This document shows, one piece after another, positions 26,249 to 35,928 of a DNA stretch of 64,000 bases; position 1 is the stretch's first letter, and each line of letters begins with the position of its first letter. The notes beneath the pieces were generated by a model, which was not told the DNA's origin, searched no databases, and saw only the letters and a program-made list of their open reading frames with translations. Source of the stretch: Candidatus Abyssobacteria bacterium SURF_5 (GTDB taxonomy: Bacteria > Abyssobacteria > SURF-5). Location of the stretch: NCBI GenBank assembly GCA_003598085.1, contig QZKU01000084.1, forward strand, positions 1 to 64,000, given 5' to 3'. Made by a program: the position numbers and the translations under genes.

Positions 26249-28876
26249 GTGGCTTCCCGCCCGAAACACAATCCGGAACCTCAGAGCAAGAAGAAATCCC
26301 CCTCTTCTCCTGCAGCTTGGTCCAAGGGAGAAAAATCTTCTCGCTCAGCGGCAGCGCCCTCCTCAAAAGGCTCGCAAAAAGAAGATGAGGCCTTCCATGC
26401 CTTGGAAATCCTTGAGAAGCTTTTTGCGAACCGCTACGTTCTGATCGCTTACCTGGACAAGAATTTCCGTTTCATTCGCGTGAACGAGGCGTATGCCAAG
26501 GCTGATGGCCGCGATACGGATTTCTTCTGCGGCAAGAACCATTTTGATTTGTACCCGAACGAAGAGAACGAACGTATTTTTCGGCGCGTTCTGGAGAGGG
26601 GCAAACCGTATTCCATCTCGGAGAAACCGTTTGTGTATGGAGCCGATACCGAACGCGGAACAACCTACTGGGACTGGAGCCTGTTTCCGGTCCAAAACCC
26701 GGCCGGCCAAACCGATGGATTGCTCCTGACCGCTATCGACGCGACGAACCGGGTGCGCGCGCAAGAGGAGCTGTTGAAGCACCAGGACCACCTCGAGAAG
26801 CTGGTCCGGGAGAGGACGGCGGAGCTGCATCAGATCAATCGGCGCCTCAAGGAAGAGATCAGGGAACGCGGGCGCGCGGAAGACGAGCTCAAGAGGACGC
26901 TTGACGAGCTTCAAAGCACGATTGAAGAACTTCGGGTGACGGAGGAGGAGTTGCGCGATCAAAACGAAGAGATGCTCGCCAGTAGAGAAGTGCTGAAGAA
27001 CGAGAGCCAGCGGTATCTGGATTTATTCGAACTCGCGCCGGACGGCTACATCATAACCGATGCGTCCGGCTTCATTACCGGCGCCAACCGCAACGCACTC
27101 CAGCTTCTGAATACGTCGAGCAAATATCTCGCCGGCTGTTCTTTCATGTCCTTTGTCCGGAAGGAGGACCATGACGTCTTCCTGTCACGGTTTGCCAGTG
27201 TCTTTCGGCTCAAGGGGAAGAGGCAGTTTGGATTGCGCCTTCAGCCGCGGGGAAAGAAGCCGGCGTTCGACGCTTCCGTCAGCGTCGGATTGATTCGCAA
27301 TCCAAAAGGGCATCCGGAGGGAATTCGCTGGCTCATCCGAGACGTTACCGAGCACAAGAAGGTCGAGGACGAGCTGCGGTTCCAGGCCAACGCGCTATCG
27401 CAGATAAATGACGCCGTTATCGCGGTGGATGAAGAACAGCGGATCACCTACTGGAACCCGGGGGCCGAGCGCCTGTATGAATTGTCCGCAGCCGAGGTTC
27501 TGGGACGCCTGCTTTCTGAGACAGTCCATGGTGATTGGCTGGATTCTGACGCGGTCAATACCGCCCTTGCGGAAAAAAACATCTGGAGCGGGCAGAACGT
27601 CCACGTCACTCTCATCGGCAAGAGAATCGATGTCGATTCGGTCATTACGGTACTCAGGAACAAGAACGGCGAAGCAACGGGAAAACTGGCGGTGATCCGG
27701 GATATCACCGAGAGTAAGCAGGCGGAGCAAAAGCTCAGCCGATCGCAGAGCCGCTACCGCGAGCTGTATGAAGGAAGTCATGACGGATATGTCATGACCG
27801 ATTTGGACGGGCGCTTTATCGAGTTTAATACCAGCTTCATGCAGATAGTCGGCTACTCCGAACCGGAGCTGAATCAGATGTCGTATTGGGATCTGACTCC
27901 CCGAAGATGGCATGCCTTCGAAAGAAAGATCATCCACGAACAGGTCTTTCCCAGAGGATATTCCGATGTCTATGAAAAGGAGTATCGCAGAAAGGACGGG
28001 GTAGTACTGCCCATCGAGGTCAGGAAATACCTTTTGAAGGACGAAGCCGGCAAGAATTCGGGCCTGTGGGCGTTTGTCAGGAATATCAGCAAGCGAAAGG
28101 AGGCCGAGCAAGAGCTGAAAGATTCCGAAGCGCGTTATCGCCGTCTGTCCGAACAGCTCGAGGACATGGTCAAGCGGAAGGTGGAGGAACTTCAGCAGGC
28201 GAGGAATCTGGCCGCGATTGGCCGGATGGTTGCGGTGCTCGCCCACGAGGTGAGAAATCCCCTGCAGACCATAGAACTCGGCGCCGAGTCACTGAAGCGA
28301 TATGTAGGTCAGCAGAAGGAAAGCGCCGAGATTTTCAGGGAGATCGGTTACGGCGTGAATCTGCTTAACCAGATAACTACTGAGCTGATCGACTTTGCGC
28401 GCCCGATTCAGCTTCAAAAATCAGCCGTCACGATAGAGGACCTTATTGAGCGGGCGCTGGAGGTTGCGACGCGCAGGTTCTCTCATGTCGCCATTTATGC
28501 CGACCTCGAACGAGAAGACGAGAAGGTGTTTGTCGATGTTAACCGCTTTATCCAGGTGCTCGTGAATCTCTTTGTTAATGCGGCCGACGCCATCTGCGGT
28601 CACGGCACTCTGATCATACGTTCGCGTTTGTCAGCGGATGATACCGGCAGGAAAATCATTCTGTCGATGATCGATAATGGCTGTGGAATAGCCGAAACCG
28701 ACCTCGAGCAGGTTTGCGAGCCTTTTTTCACCACGAAAACCAGAGGAATTGGGCTGGGATTACCTTTCAGCAAGAGGATCATAGAGGCGCACGGCGGCGC
28801 CATCAGCATCCGAAGCACAATCGGCAAGGGCACTTGCGTCGATGTCATCCTCCCGCTCAATTCTGAGACCACGTAA
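26249..28876 (+). CDS. cytoplasmic multi-PAS sensor histidine kinase
   Basis: 875 residues from a GTG after AAGGAGAG. After a basic low-complexity start come PAS1 (about 55-165), a coiled coil (about 170-250), three more PAS domains (about 255-370, 378-495 and 500-625), then the HisKA dimer with His666 in AHEVRNP, and an ATPase domain with DNGCG and GIGLGLP. No membrane segment, so it senses cytoplasmic cues such as redox state, light or ligands. It is an orphan kinase with no receiver beside it. Confidence 0.9.
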   Translation: MASRPKHNPEPQSKKKSPSSPAAWSKGEKSSRSAAAPSSKGSQKEDEAFHALEILEKLFANRYVLIAYLDKNFRFIRVNEAYAKADGRDTDFFCGKNHFDLYPNEENERIFRRVLERGKPYSISEKPFVYGADTERGTTYWDWSLFPVQNPAGQTDGLLLTAIDATNRVRAQEELLKHQDHLEKLVRERTAELHQINRRLKEEIRERGRAEDELKRTLDELQSTIEELRVTEEELRDQNEEMLASREVLKNESQRYLDLFELAPDGYIITDASGFITGANRNALQLLNTSSKYLAGCSFMSFVRKEDHDVFLSRFASVFRLKGKRQFGLRLQPRGKKPAFDASVSVGLIRNPKGHPEGIRWLIRDVTEHKKVEDELRFQANALSQINDAVIAVDEEQRITYWNPGAERLYELSAAEVLGRLLSETVHGDWLDSDAVNTALAEKNIWSGQNVHVTLIGKRIDVDSVITVLRNKNGEATGKLAVIRDITESKQAEQKLSRSQSRYRELYEGSHDGYVMTDLDGRFIEFNTSFMQIVGYSEPELNQMSYWDLTPRRWHAFERKIIHEQVFPRGYSDVYEKEYRRKDGVVLPIEVRKYLLKDEAGKNSGLWAFVRNISKRKEAEQELKDSEARYRRLSEQLEDMVKRKVEELQQARNLAAIGRMVAVLAHEVRNPLQTIELGAESLKRYVGQQKESAEIFREIGYGVNLLNQITTELIDFARPIQLQKSAVTIEDLIERALEVATRRFSHVAIYADLEREDEKVFVDVNRFIQVLVNLFVNAADAICGHGTLIIRSRLSADDTGRKIILSMIDNGCGIAETDLEQVCEPFFTTKTRGIGLGLPFSKRIIEAHGGAISIRSTIGKGTCVDVILPLNSETT

Positions 28877-28884
28877 AATTCTTC

Positions 28885-29619
28885 CTAGTGCAGCTTTCCG
28901 ACCGCTGCCAGATATACGGCCGTTTCCTCCCTGCCATCGATCTCCAAAAACGCATTGATCTCTTCATCATAAAAGGCGCCGGCGGCGCAGCATCCGAACC
29001 CGATCCCGGCCGCGGCGAGGTACAGGTTCTGCCCGATGTGCCCGGCATCCATGTAGATGTAGCGATATGCCCGCTCAGCGTATTTCCAGGCGCTGCGGGC
29101 GATGATCGCGGTCCAAAGAAAAACGGCCGCCGCCTCTTCAAACATGGGCTGGTCGAGAGCGCTTCTTGCCACGAGCCGCCCATAATCACCCTGTTTTAGC
29201 AGTTGCAGGGAAGCCTCGGACGGATCGTAATGATAAAGCCCCGGCTCCAGGTTTTCGACCCGGTTGCTCAGAACATATGTCTCGATTGGATATAACGCCC
29301 CTGCGGAGGGCGCGCTACGAAATCCATGTTCTCGCACGCGGAGCGTGATTCCCTGCGTCGCCCAGAGAAGCTGAGCCAATTGCTGGAGCGACATCGATTC
29401 CCGACCATACGATCTGATGGAGCGGCGCTCCCTGATGATGTCCCAAAGAGGCACGCCGCCCTTTGTGGTGGGCGTGGGCAACACGACTTCTTGCAGGGAT
29501 TCCGGATACAATTTGCGGGGAGACGGCTGCATTTCAAAGTCGAGCTTGTGGCGGCGCATTGAACCGCGCCTGTACCTGGTCAGATCCTGGTATGTTTTCC
29601 CGATTCCTTCGTATTCCAT
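28885..29619 (-). CDS. SagB/ThcOx-type nitroreductase-family oxidoreductase
   Basis: 244 residues. The motifs RERRSIRSYG, LLWATQG, RSAPSAGALYPIE and GHIGQNLYLAAA are those of the SagB dehydrogenase branch of FMN nitroreductases. SagB oxidises azolines to azoles in peptide toxins, but here no cyclodehydratase or precursor peptide lies nearby, so a stand-alone redox role is more likely. It is convergent with the PAS kinase gene (8-base gap). Confidence 0.85.
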   Translation of the reverse strand: MEYEGIGKTYQDLTRYRRGSMRRHKLDFEMQPSPRKLYPESLQEVVLPTPTTKGGVPLWDIIRERRSIRSYGRESMSLQQLAQLLWATQGITLRVREHGFRSAPSAGALYPIETYVLSNRVENLEPGLYHYDPSEASLQLLKQGDYGRLVARSALDQPMFEEAAAVFLWTAIIARSAWKYAERAYRYIYMDAGHIGQNLYLAAAGIGFGCCAAGAFYDEEINAFLEIDGREETAVYLAAVGKLH

Positions 29620-29714
29620 ATGTCCCCCTTTTCCTTACCAAGCCGGGCCGGAGATCGATTTGAGCCAAGGCCGCAGGGAATCCGAGGAAGGCCCGCGGCG
29701 CGGGTGTTTTGCGG

Positions 29715-29751
29715 TTGAAGTCGGCACCCTTTTATGGTATAGTTCTACCAT
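29715..29751 (+). promoter_or_regulatory. promoter with overlapping operator-like inverted repeat
   Basis: TTGAAG and TATAGT are 17 bases apart. ATGGTA-N6-TACCAT (29734-29751) sits over the -10 box and likely start point. This promoter lies about 190 bases before the chosen SulP start, which leaves a long leader and argues against the TTG at 29762. Confidence 0.55.
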
Positions 29752-29941
29752 GCGATAATGTTTGGCCCAAACCCCCAATAGCGTTTCATCAGGTGAACCT
29801 AATTTAGCAAATTTTTCTGGAAACGGAAGATACTATTGTGGGTCAATCATACAGGATATCCCCATTATCCGGATCGCACGTGCCCCCCGTCGCCATCTCT
29901 GGGAGGCTGAAGCCGTGAAGGACTCACGACAGGCCGTCAGT

Positions 29942-32125
29942 ATGAATGCAACCGTCGCTCCAGTTGAAGCCGTGGCCCGAAGGAAACGGCTGATCGACCC
30001 GGTACGGGTTTTCCCCTTTTTAGCCTGGGCCAAGGAAATCAACGGGGCAACTCTGCGCTCCGATATTATAGCAGGGGTGACCGTTGCGCTCGTGCTGATC
30101 CCGCAGTCGATGGCGTATGCCCAGCTCGCCGGCCTGCCGGCCTATTACGGCTTGTACGCCGCCTTCATTCCCCCCAGCATCGCCGCCCTTTTCGGGTCCA
30201 GCCGCCAATTGGCTACCGGACCGGTTGCGGTCGTCTCCTTGATGACGGCTGCCGCCCTCGAACCGCTCGCGAAGGCGGGCAGCGAAGGCTTTATCGCGTA
30301 CGCCATTCTCCTCGCGATGATGGTCGGCGCCTTCCAGTTCACTCTCGGCATCCTGCGGCTCGGGATCGCGGTAAATTTCCTGTCACATCCCGTGGTCAAC
30401 GGCTTCACGAATGCGGCCGCCATCATCATTGCGACCTCACAGCTTTCAAAGATTTTCGGAGTGTCGGTCGATACGGCCGAGCATCATTACGAAACCATTT
30501 GGCGCGTGATGCAGGCGGCCTGGCATTACACGCACGTGCCGAGCCTCGGAATGGCCGCGCTCGCGTTTGCGATCATGTACGGCCTGAAATGGCTGAACCC
30601 GAAGATACCGAATGTGCTTGTGGCCGTGGTGGTGACGACGCTGCTTGCGTGGGCGACCGGCTTCGAGCATAACTACAAGGCCCGCCTGAGCGCAATCGAG
30701 GCGCCGGAGGCGCGGGAGGCCGTTAACCAGTATAACCTGGTGCTCGACGAGATGGAGAAGGCCTCGGAGGCGCGCACCCTGCTGTCGCCTCAGATCACCG
30801 AGGTCCAGAAGACGCACGGCCTGCATTCGGCTGAGGCAATGGAACTGAACCATAAGCTCGCCCTGCTCAACCTTCACCTGTCCGAACTGAAGGAGAAGGC
30901 GCAGGTCTATCGCAACCAGCTTCGGTCGTTCCAGTTCACGGCGGCAACGAGCGGGGACGAAATGAAGTTTTACCTGCGCACTGCGACCCCGGAGGGCATC
31001 CAGTGTGACGGGCGTTGCTGGCGCATGCGCGTCAGAAACGAGATCATTCCGGAGGATTCCATTTCGCTCTCTTCGGGAGGGGCCGTAGTCGGCACAATTC
31101 CGAAAGGGCTCCCGAAGTTTTCGGTTCCGAAGTTCGATCCGAATTTCATACTCCAGCTTTTCCCGATGGCGGCCATCATCTCGCTGCTCGGATTCATGGA
31201 AGCGATATCGATCGCGAAGGCGATGGCGGCAAAGACGGGACAGCGTCTCGATCCGAACCAGGAACTGATCGGGCAGGGGCTTGCGAACATGGTCGGCTCG
31301 ATCGGGCGCAGCTATCCGGTCTCCGGCTCGTTCTCGCGATCGGCCGTAAACATACAAGCCGGCGCCGTGACCGGATTATCGAGCGTGGTAACCAGCCTGG
31401 TGGTCGTTATCACCTTGATGCTGTTCACTCCGCTTTTGTACCACCTGCCACAGGCGGTGCTTGCCGCGATCATCATGATGGCGGTTGTCGGCCTTATCAA
31501 CGTCAAGGGGTTCATCCACGCCTGGGAAGCGCAGCGCTATGACGGCGCCATCTCGATCCTGAGTTTCGTCTTCACGCTCGCGTTCGCGCCCCACCTCGAC
31601 AAGGGCATCATGATCGGAGTCGCGCTCTCGCTCATCCTGTATCTGTATCGCAACCTCAAGCCCGGCCTCGCCGTTCTGTCGCTGCATCCCGACGATTCGC
31701 TGCGCGATGCGAACCGGCACGGCCTGGAAAAATGCCGCTACGTCGCCGCAATACGGTTTGATGGCCCGCTCTTCTTCGCCAGCGCCAGCTATCTCGAAGA
31801 TAAGGTGCTCGAGCAGGTGGCCGCCATGCCCGACCTGAGGCACGTCCTGATCGTTGCGCACGGGATTAACGAGCTCGATGCGTCGGGCGAGGAAATGCTG
31901 TCGCAGCTTGTGGCGCGCCTGCGAGATGCCGGCTACGACGTCTCGTTCAGCGGGTTGAAGGACAATGTGATCGACGTGCTCAAGCGCACTCACCTGTACG
32001 AAGAGATCGGCGAAGACCACATGTTCCCGACCCAATCGGCGGCGATCCAGGCGATTCATGCGAAAGCACATGAGAACGCCCAGGAAGAAGAGTGCCCACT
32101 CCTCAGAGTGTGCCGCAGAGTGTGA
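29942..32125 (+). CDS. SulP-family anion transporter with large coiled-coil insert
   Basis: 727 residues from ATG 29942 (GTG 29915 also possible). The N-terminus matches SulP transporters (SDIIAGVTVALVLIPQSMAYAQ, then AGLPAYYGLY), with about eleven membrane segments. Between two of them, at about residues 240-385, sits an insert with coiled-coil helices, a CDGRC motif and a beta part before the standard GTIPKGLPKF. The C-terminus is a STAS domain with an INELDASGEE site. It should move sulfate, bicarbonate or another anion with sodium or protons. The insert would face one side of the membrane and may bind a partner. Confidence 0.85.
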   Translation: MNATVAPVEAVARRKRLIDPVRVFPFLAWAKEINGATLRSDIIAGVTVALVLIPQSMAYAQLAGLPAYYGLYAAFIPPSIAALFGSSRQLATGPVAVVSLMTAAALEPLAKAGSEGFIAYAILLAMMVGAFQFTLGILRLGIAVNFLSHPVVNGFTNAAAIIIATSQLSKIFGVSVDTAEHHYETIWRVMQAAWHYTHVPSLGMAALAFAIMYGLKWLNPKIPNVLVAVVVTTLLAWATGFEHNYKARLSAIEAPEAREAVNQYNLVLDEMEKASEARTLLSPQITEVQKTHGLHSAEAMELNHKLALLNLHLSELKEKAQVYRNQLRSFQFTAATSGDEMKFYLRTATPEGIQCDGRCWRMRVRNEIIPEDSISLSSGGAVVGTIPKGLPKFSVPKFDPNFILQLFPMAAIISLLGFMEAISIAKAMAAKTGQRLDPNQELIGQGLANMVGSIGRSYPVSGSFSRSAVNIQAGAVTGLSSVVTSLVVVITLMLFTPLLYHLPQAVLAAIIMMAVVGLINVKGFIHAWEAQRYDGAISILSFVFTLAFAPHLDKGIMIGVALSLILYLYRNLKPGLAVLSLHPDDSLRDANRHGLEKCRYVAAIRFDGPLFFASASYLEDKVLEQVAAMPDLRHVLIVAHGINELDASGEEMLSQLVARLRDAGYDVSFSGLKDNVIDVLKRTHLYEEIGEDHMFPTQSAAIQAIHAKAHENAQEEECPLLRVCRRV

Positions 32126-32606
32126 TTCCGCCAAGGCGCGAGAAAATTTAATCACGTATCGCACGAATTCAATGAATTGCGCGAATTATTCCAGCCGCAG
32201 AATCCAGGATACGCGATGCTTGCCGATCATCTCGATCTTCCTCTTCTTGTCGAGCCTTAGCGCCTATCTGGCCACCCTCTTTGGTCATTCTGAGCAAAAG
32301 CGAAGAATCTCTTTTAGAAACCGCCGATGAACGCCGATACACGCCGGTGCTGAACGATGAAGTCCCGCGCCTCGCGGGAATCATTCCGATCTTGAGCGTA
32401 GTCGAATGTTTTATCCCCACCCCGCGCTTCGCGCGGGAAGAGTTTCTCTTTGGAACGCAGATGAAATCCGATGAACGCAGACAAAGACACGGATTCGCTG
32501 ATTTCATGTCCCGGCGATGCTGAAAGCAGAAACGGCACACTCCCCTTCATTAAGAAAGCGAAGGAGAGTGTGCCTTAATGGGTTCTGCTTGATGGGACCG
32601 TCGATT
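32126..32606. other. intergenic repeat region, no gene
   Basis: No gene was found. 32281-32312 carries a unit of the CATTCTGAG/GAAGAATCTC repeat family (with a degenerate centre), and the next 200 bases contain direct repeats of the type GATGAACGC. A hairpin at 32534-32574 ends the minus-strand gene. Confidence 0.5.
32534..32574 (-). terminator. long hairpin after minus-strand SDR
   Basis: GGCACACTCCCCTT pairs with AAGGAGAGTGTGCC (14 pairs, one mismatch) around a 13-base loop. Read on the minus strand it is followed by GTTTCTGCTTTC. It lies about 32 bases beyond the stop at 32607. Confidence 0.6.
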
Positions 32607-33500
32607 TTATCCCATGAAGAGCTCAGTAGCTTCTTCGCAGAATCTGGCGCCGTTCAGATTCGTGATTTCGCCCCAGTTCTGCATGATATCCTCAGCCGCA
32701 GGAACCTTGTCGAACTTCTTCCCGGGGCCGGTCATGACCTGGGAGCGGCAGTACAGGATGCCGTTCGGAGTGCCGGTTGCGACAATATAACGACCCGAAT
32801 CCTCGCACTGCTCCGAACACAAGTACACCACGGCCGGAGTGACATTTTCAGTCTTGAATACGTCCTGCATTCCCGGCGGCAGAATATCCTCGGTCATTCT
32901 CGTCAGGGCGTTGGGCACAATGACATTCACCTTGATGTTGTACTTTGCCCCCTCCTTTTTCAATACGTTCGTCAGTCCGGCCAGCCCCATCTTGGCCGCG
33001 CCATAATTCGCCTGGCCGAAATTCCCAATCAGGCCTGAGGTGGACGAAGTCATCACGATGCGGCCGTAGTTTTGTTTTCGCATGATTTCCATGGCCGGTC
33101 TCGATACACAATAGGCGCCTTTCAAATGCACCGCGACGACCGCATCCCACATATTTTCGTCCATCTTGAGAAAGGATTTGTCTCTCAGAATGCCCGCATT
33201 ATTCACCACGATATCCACTTTGCCGAATGCTTCAACGGCGCTCTTGACAATGTTCTCTCCGCCAGCCACAGTGGCAACGGAATCGTAGTTCGGGATCGCC
33301 TCTCCGCCCGCCGCCTTGATCTCCTCCGCGACCTGGTTGGCCGCTGCGTCACTCGAGCCGGTGCCGTCTCTGGCGCCGCCGAGATCGTTAACCACAACCT
33401 TGGCGCCCCGCTTGGCTAATTCCAGGGCGTAGGTTCTTCCCAAGCCTGAGCCGGCGCCGGTGACAATGGCCACTCTGCCGGTAAAATCGATCTTGGACAT
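32607..33500 (-). CDS. SDR, multifunctional-enzyme-2/HSD17B4-like
   Basis: 297 residues from the ATG at 33500, which has GAAAGGAG upstream. TGAGSGLG, NNAGILRD, SSTSGL and YGAAKMG are typical of the hydroxyacyl-CoA dehydrogenase domain of peroxisomal MFE-2 and related bacterial enzymes; NDLGG in the second strand supports this. It should oxidise a 3-hydroxyacyl-CoA or similar substrate with NAD. No hydratase domain is fused. The C-terminal tail (about 250-297) is longer than in minimal SDRs. Confidence 0.85.
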   Translation of the reverse strand: MSKIDFTGRVAIVTGAGSGLGRTYALELAKRGAKVVVNDLGGARDGTGSSDAAANQVAEEIKAAGGEAIPNYDSVATVAGGENIVKSAVEAFGKVDIVVNNAGILRDKSFLKMDENMWDAVVAVHLKGAYCVSRPAMEIMRKQNYGRIVMTSSTSGLIGNFGQANYGAAKMGLAGLTNVLKKEGAKYNIKVNVIVPNALTRMTEDILPPGMQDVFKTENVTPAVVYLCSEQCEDSGRYIVATGTPNGILYCRSQVMTGPGKKFDKVPAAEDIMQNWGEITNLNGARFCEEATELFMG

Positions 33501-33536
33501 CGATATTCTCCTTTCATTGCTTTGTACGTTCGGCAA

Positions 33537-33934
33537 ATATCGTGGGCATTAAATGGGAACATGATTATACCAGAAAGCAGCAGTCCTTGCACAAAAGGTC
33601 GAGACCGGAGCTGAGGGTTTTGACCGACGACCTTCACTACCCAAACAGCCTCTGGTTGGGGAACGGGAATCCATCTTAAGACTTGGAAACCGGAATTTGT
33701 AAGCGACGAAACCACGCGAAAATCACCAGAGGCGACGGAGAAGGAGAAATCCAAATCTCTGTTTTCTCTGTTTGCTCCTGTGAATGTCTTTTTCGGCATG
33801 TATCATGCGAAGCGCGTGACAATGCGAACCACGCGGGGCGCGTGGCCATGCGAAGCGCTTGGCAGGCAAGGTCAGGCGTTCATCGGCGGTTGAAAATCTT
33901 CTTTGTGGCTTTGTGCCCTGGTGATTGAGTTTGG
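33537..33934. other. intergenic region with promoter and short imperfect repeats
   Basis: No gene was seen. The SDR promoter lies at 33564-33572, and 33800-33870 contains imperfect repeats around CATGCGAAGCGC and GAACCACGCGGG. Confidence 0.45.
33564..33572 (-). promoter_or_regulatory. extended -10 promoter for MFE-2-like SDR
   Basis: On the minus strand TGGTATAAT matches TGnTATAAT, about 64 bases before the ATG at 33500. The -35 region is weak. Confidence 0.45.
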
Positions 33935-35506
33935 TCAGCTTTTGACGCGGTCGAGGTTGGCGGGGAAGGTCGTTATCGGAAGGCGCACGGTGAAGGTGGT
34001 GCCTTCATTCATTCTGGTCTTCACCTGGATGTTGCCGCCGTGCTTGGCGATGATGCCCTGGCAGATCGAAAGCCCGAGGCCGGTCCCTTTGGACTTGGTG
34101 GTGAAGAAGGGATCGAATATGGAGGACAGGACGTGATCGGGGATTCCGGGGCCGTAATCGGTGACCTTCACGGCGACATAGTTCGGCTCGTCGTCGGGGA
34201 TAACCAGAATCTGCAGGCGTCCGCCCTTGGGGGTGACGTCGATCGCATTGAGAATCAGGTTGAGGAACACCTGTTCGATCTGCTGGCGGTCGCCGTGAAT
34301 GCGCGGCAGGTGCGGCATGATCTGGAGATCGACGTGGATGCCGGCCAGTGAAATCTGGTTTCCGGCGAGTCCGAGCGTCTCCCGGATGACGTCGTTCAGG
34401 TCGAGCGGCTCGATGATGCTTTCGCTTTCGCGCGCGAAATCGAGCAGGCTGCGCACGATTCTCTTGGTCCTGTCCAGCTCATTCAACAAGTCGTCGATCA
34501 TCTCGAGTTTTTGCGGATCGGAGAGGGTCGTATAATCTTCCTTCAGCATGTGCGCGGTGAGCGAGATGTTGTTGATGGGGTTATTCAGCTCGTGGGCGAC
34601 GCCGGCGGTAAGCGTGCCGATCGCGCGCAGCTTGTGGGATTGCACCAGGATATCCTGCCTGCGCTCGAGCTCGCTGATCATGTGGTTGATCGCGATGGCG
34701 AGCGTGGAAAACTCGTCGCGATATCGGCGCGCGGGCATGATTGGCGAATAGTCGCCGCCGGCGATGCGGTCGGCATATGTGAGGAACCGCCTCAGCGGAG
34801 AGATCATGCGCCAGCCAAGGACAACGGTATTGAACACGAACAGGAGGAAGAGGAACAGGAACGAATAGATGTGCATTCTCCGCGAAAAAATGATCATGTT
34901 ATCGAGGCCGGCGCGTTCCTTCTGCGTCAGGTTCTGCGCAAACGAAACCATTTCCTGCCCGTGCTTGCGCACTTCGACCTCGGAGTCCTTTTTTTTCCAG
35001 TAGAAGTCTTCAGCCTCGGGTTTGCGCTCGATATCTTCCAATTTCTCGAGGAGCCTCTCGTATTGTTCGAGATGCGCCAGCATTGCGGTTGACGAGTTGC
35101 GGTCGATCACGCCTTCGAACCGGTCGCTGTTTTCGAGGAGAATCCGCTTGGCGGTGTACACGTTGTCCAACGCGTCGCGCAGGTTGGTGCCGTACAGGAA
35201 ATAGTTTTTTTCGAACCGGCGCGCCTGCTGTATCTCGAACAGGTAGCTGTTGGAGATCTCGAGGAGCTTGACCCTGTTCTCGATGATGTGGTTAGTAACC
35301 AGAAGCGCCGCGGCGATGCCGAGAAAGATGACGAGGGAAAGCAGGACGGTGAGATATATCTGCATCCGGATGCTGAATTTCGGCCGCTCTTTGAGGGCCT
35401 TTAGCGCAAGATCGGTTACGCGCCTGCCGGAAGCCAGCGCTGCTTCGGCGGATTGCGCGGTTGAAGCGGTTTGTTTGGCGCTTGTGCGTGCGGCCTCTTC
35501 AGTCAT
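33935..35506 (-). CDS. membrane sensor histidine kinase
   Basis: 523 residues; the start at 35506 overlaps the preceding receiver stop (ATGACTGA), so the two are translationally coupled. Two membrane helices flank a coiled periplasmic loop of about 130 residues rich in charged helices; then a HAMP domain, HisKA with His305 in VAHELNNP, and an ATPase domain with GTGLGLS and a C-terminal tail. The periplasmic region has helical sensor character without a named domain. It is the last gene of the cytidylate-kinase-like/TauE module. Confidence 0.9.
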   Translation of the reverse strand: MTEEAARTSAKQTASTAQSAEAALASGRRVTDLALKALKERPKFSIRMQIYLTVLLSLVIFLGIAAALLVTNHIIENRVKLLEISNSYLFEIQQARRFEKNYFLYGTNLRDALDNVYTAKRILLENSDRFEGVIDRNSSTAMLAHLEQYERLLEKLEDIERKPEAEDFYWKKKDSEVEVRKHGQEMVSFAQNLTQKERAGLDNMIIFSRRMHIYSFLFLFLLFVFNTVVLGWRMISPLRRFLTYADRIAGGDYSPIMPARRYRDEFSTLAIAINHMISELERRQDILVQSHKLRAIGTLTAGVAHELNNPINNISLTAHMLKEDYTTLSDPQKLEMIDDLLNELDRTKRIVRSLLDFARESESIIEPLDLNDVIRETLGLAGNQISLAGIHVDLQIMPHLPRIHGDRQQIEQVFLNLILNAIDVTPKGGRLQILVIPDDEPNYVAVKVTDYGPGIPDHVLSSIFDPFFTTKSKGTGLGLSICQGIIAKHGGNIQVKTRMNEGTTFTVRLPITTFPANLDRVKS

Positions 35507-35912
35507 TACCGCCCTTTGAAGTCGGAGCCTGCGTATCGTATCCGAGCGCCGCGGCGGCTCGTTCAACGATTACGCGCAGCTCGTCCGGCTCGAATGGTTT
35601 CGCAATGAAATCGAATGCCCCTTTATCCATTGCTTCCCGTGCGGTCGACATCATGGCGTAGCCGGTGATCATGATAACCTTTGTCCGCGGGAAGTTCTGA
35701 GTCACGTGTTCGAGTATGGCGATTCCATCGACGCCTTCCATGCGCACGTCGGTCACCACGATATCAAACGGCTGGCAGTCAAAGAGTCTGAGCGCTTCTC
35801 GCGGGTTGTCGACGGCTTCGACCGCAAGCCCCATCTTTTCGAGGGCCGGCTTCAGCCGCTTTCCCACGATCGGCTCATCATCGATTATCAGGAGCCTGAT
35901 TTTTTCCTGCAT
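35499..35912 (-). CDS. single-domain response regulator
   Basis: 137 residues from the ATG at 35912. The receiver has Asp11-Asp12, the phospho-acceptor Asp55 and the lysine in IAKPF. It has no output domain; a short tail of about 15 residues follows. It is nearly the same length and sequence as the second receiver at 37 kb. The two proteins share LLIIDDEPIVGKRL or LLIDDEPIVGKRL starts, so they are recent paralogues within one module. Confidence 0.9.
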   Translation of the reverse strand: MQEKIRLLIIDDEPIVGKRLKPALEKMGLAVEAVDNPREALRLFDCQPFDIVVTDVRMEGVDGIAILEHVTQNFPRTKVIMITGYAMMSTAREAMDKGAFDFIAKPFEPDELRVIVERAAAALGYDTQAPTSKGGND

Positions 35913-35928
35913 ATCCAATCCTTTTCGA

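Noticed and set aside
28885-29619. azole-peptide toxin cluster
   Set aside because: Only a SagB-like gene is present; no cyclodehydratase or precursor peptide lies nearby.
29762-29941. N-terminal extension of the SulP protein from TTG
   Set aside because: The promoter at 29715-29743 places the transcript start within about ten bases, leaving no ribosome site; the extension has no SulP similarity.
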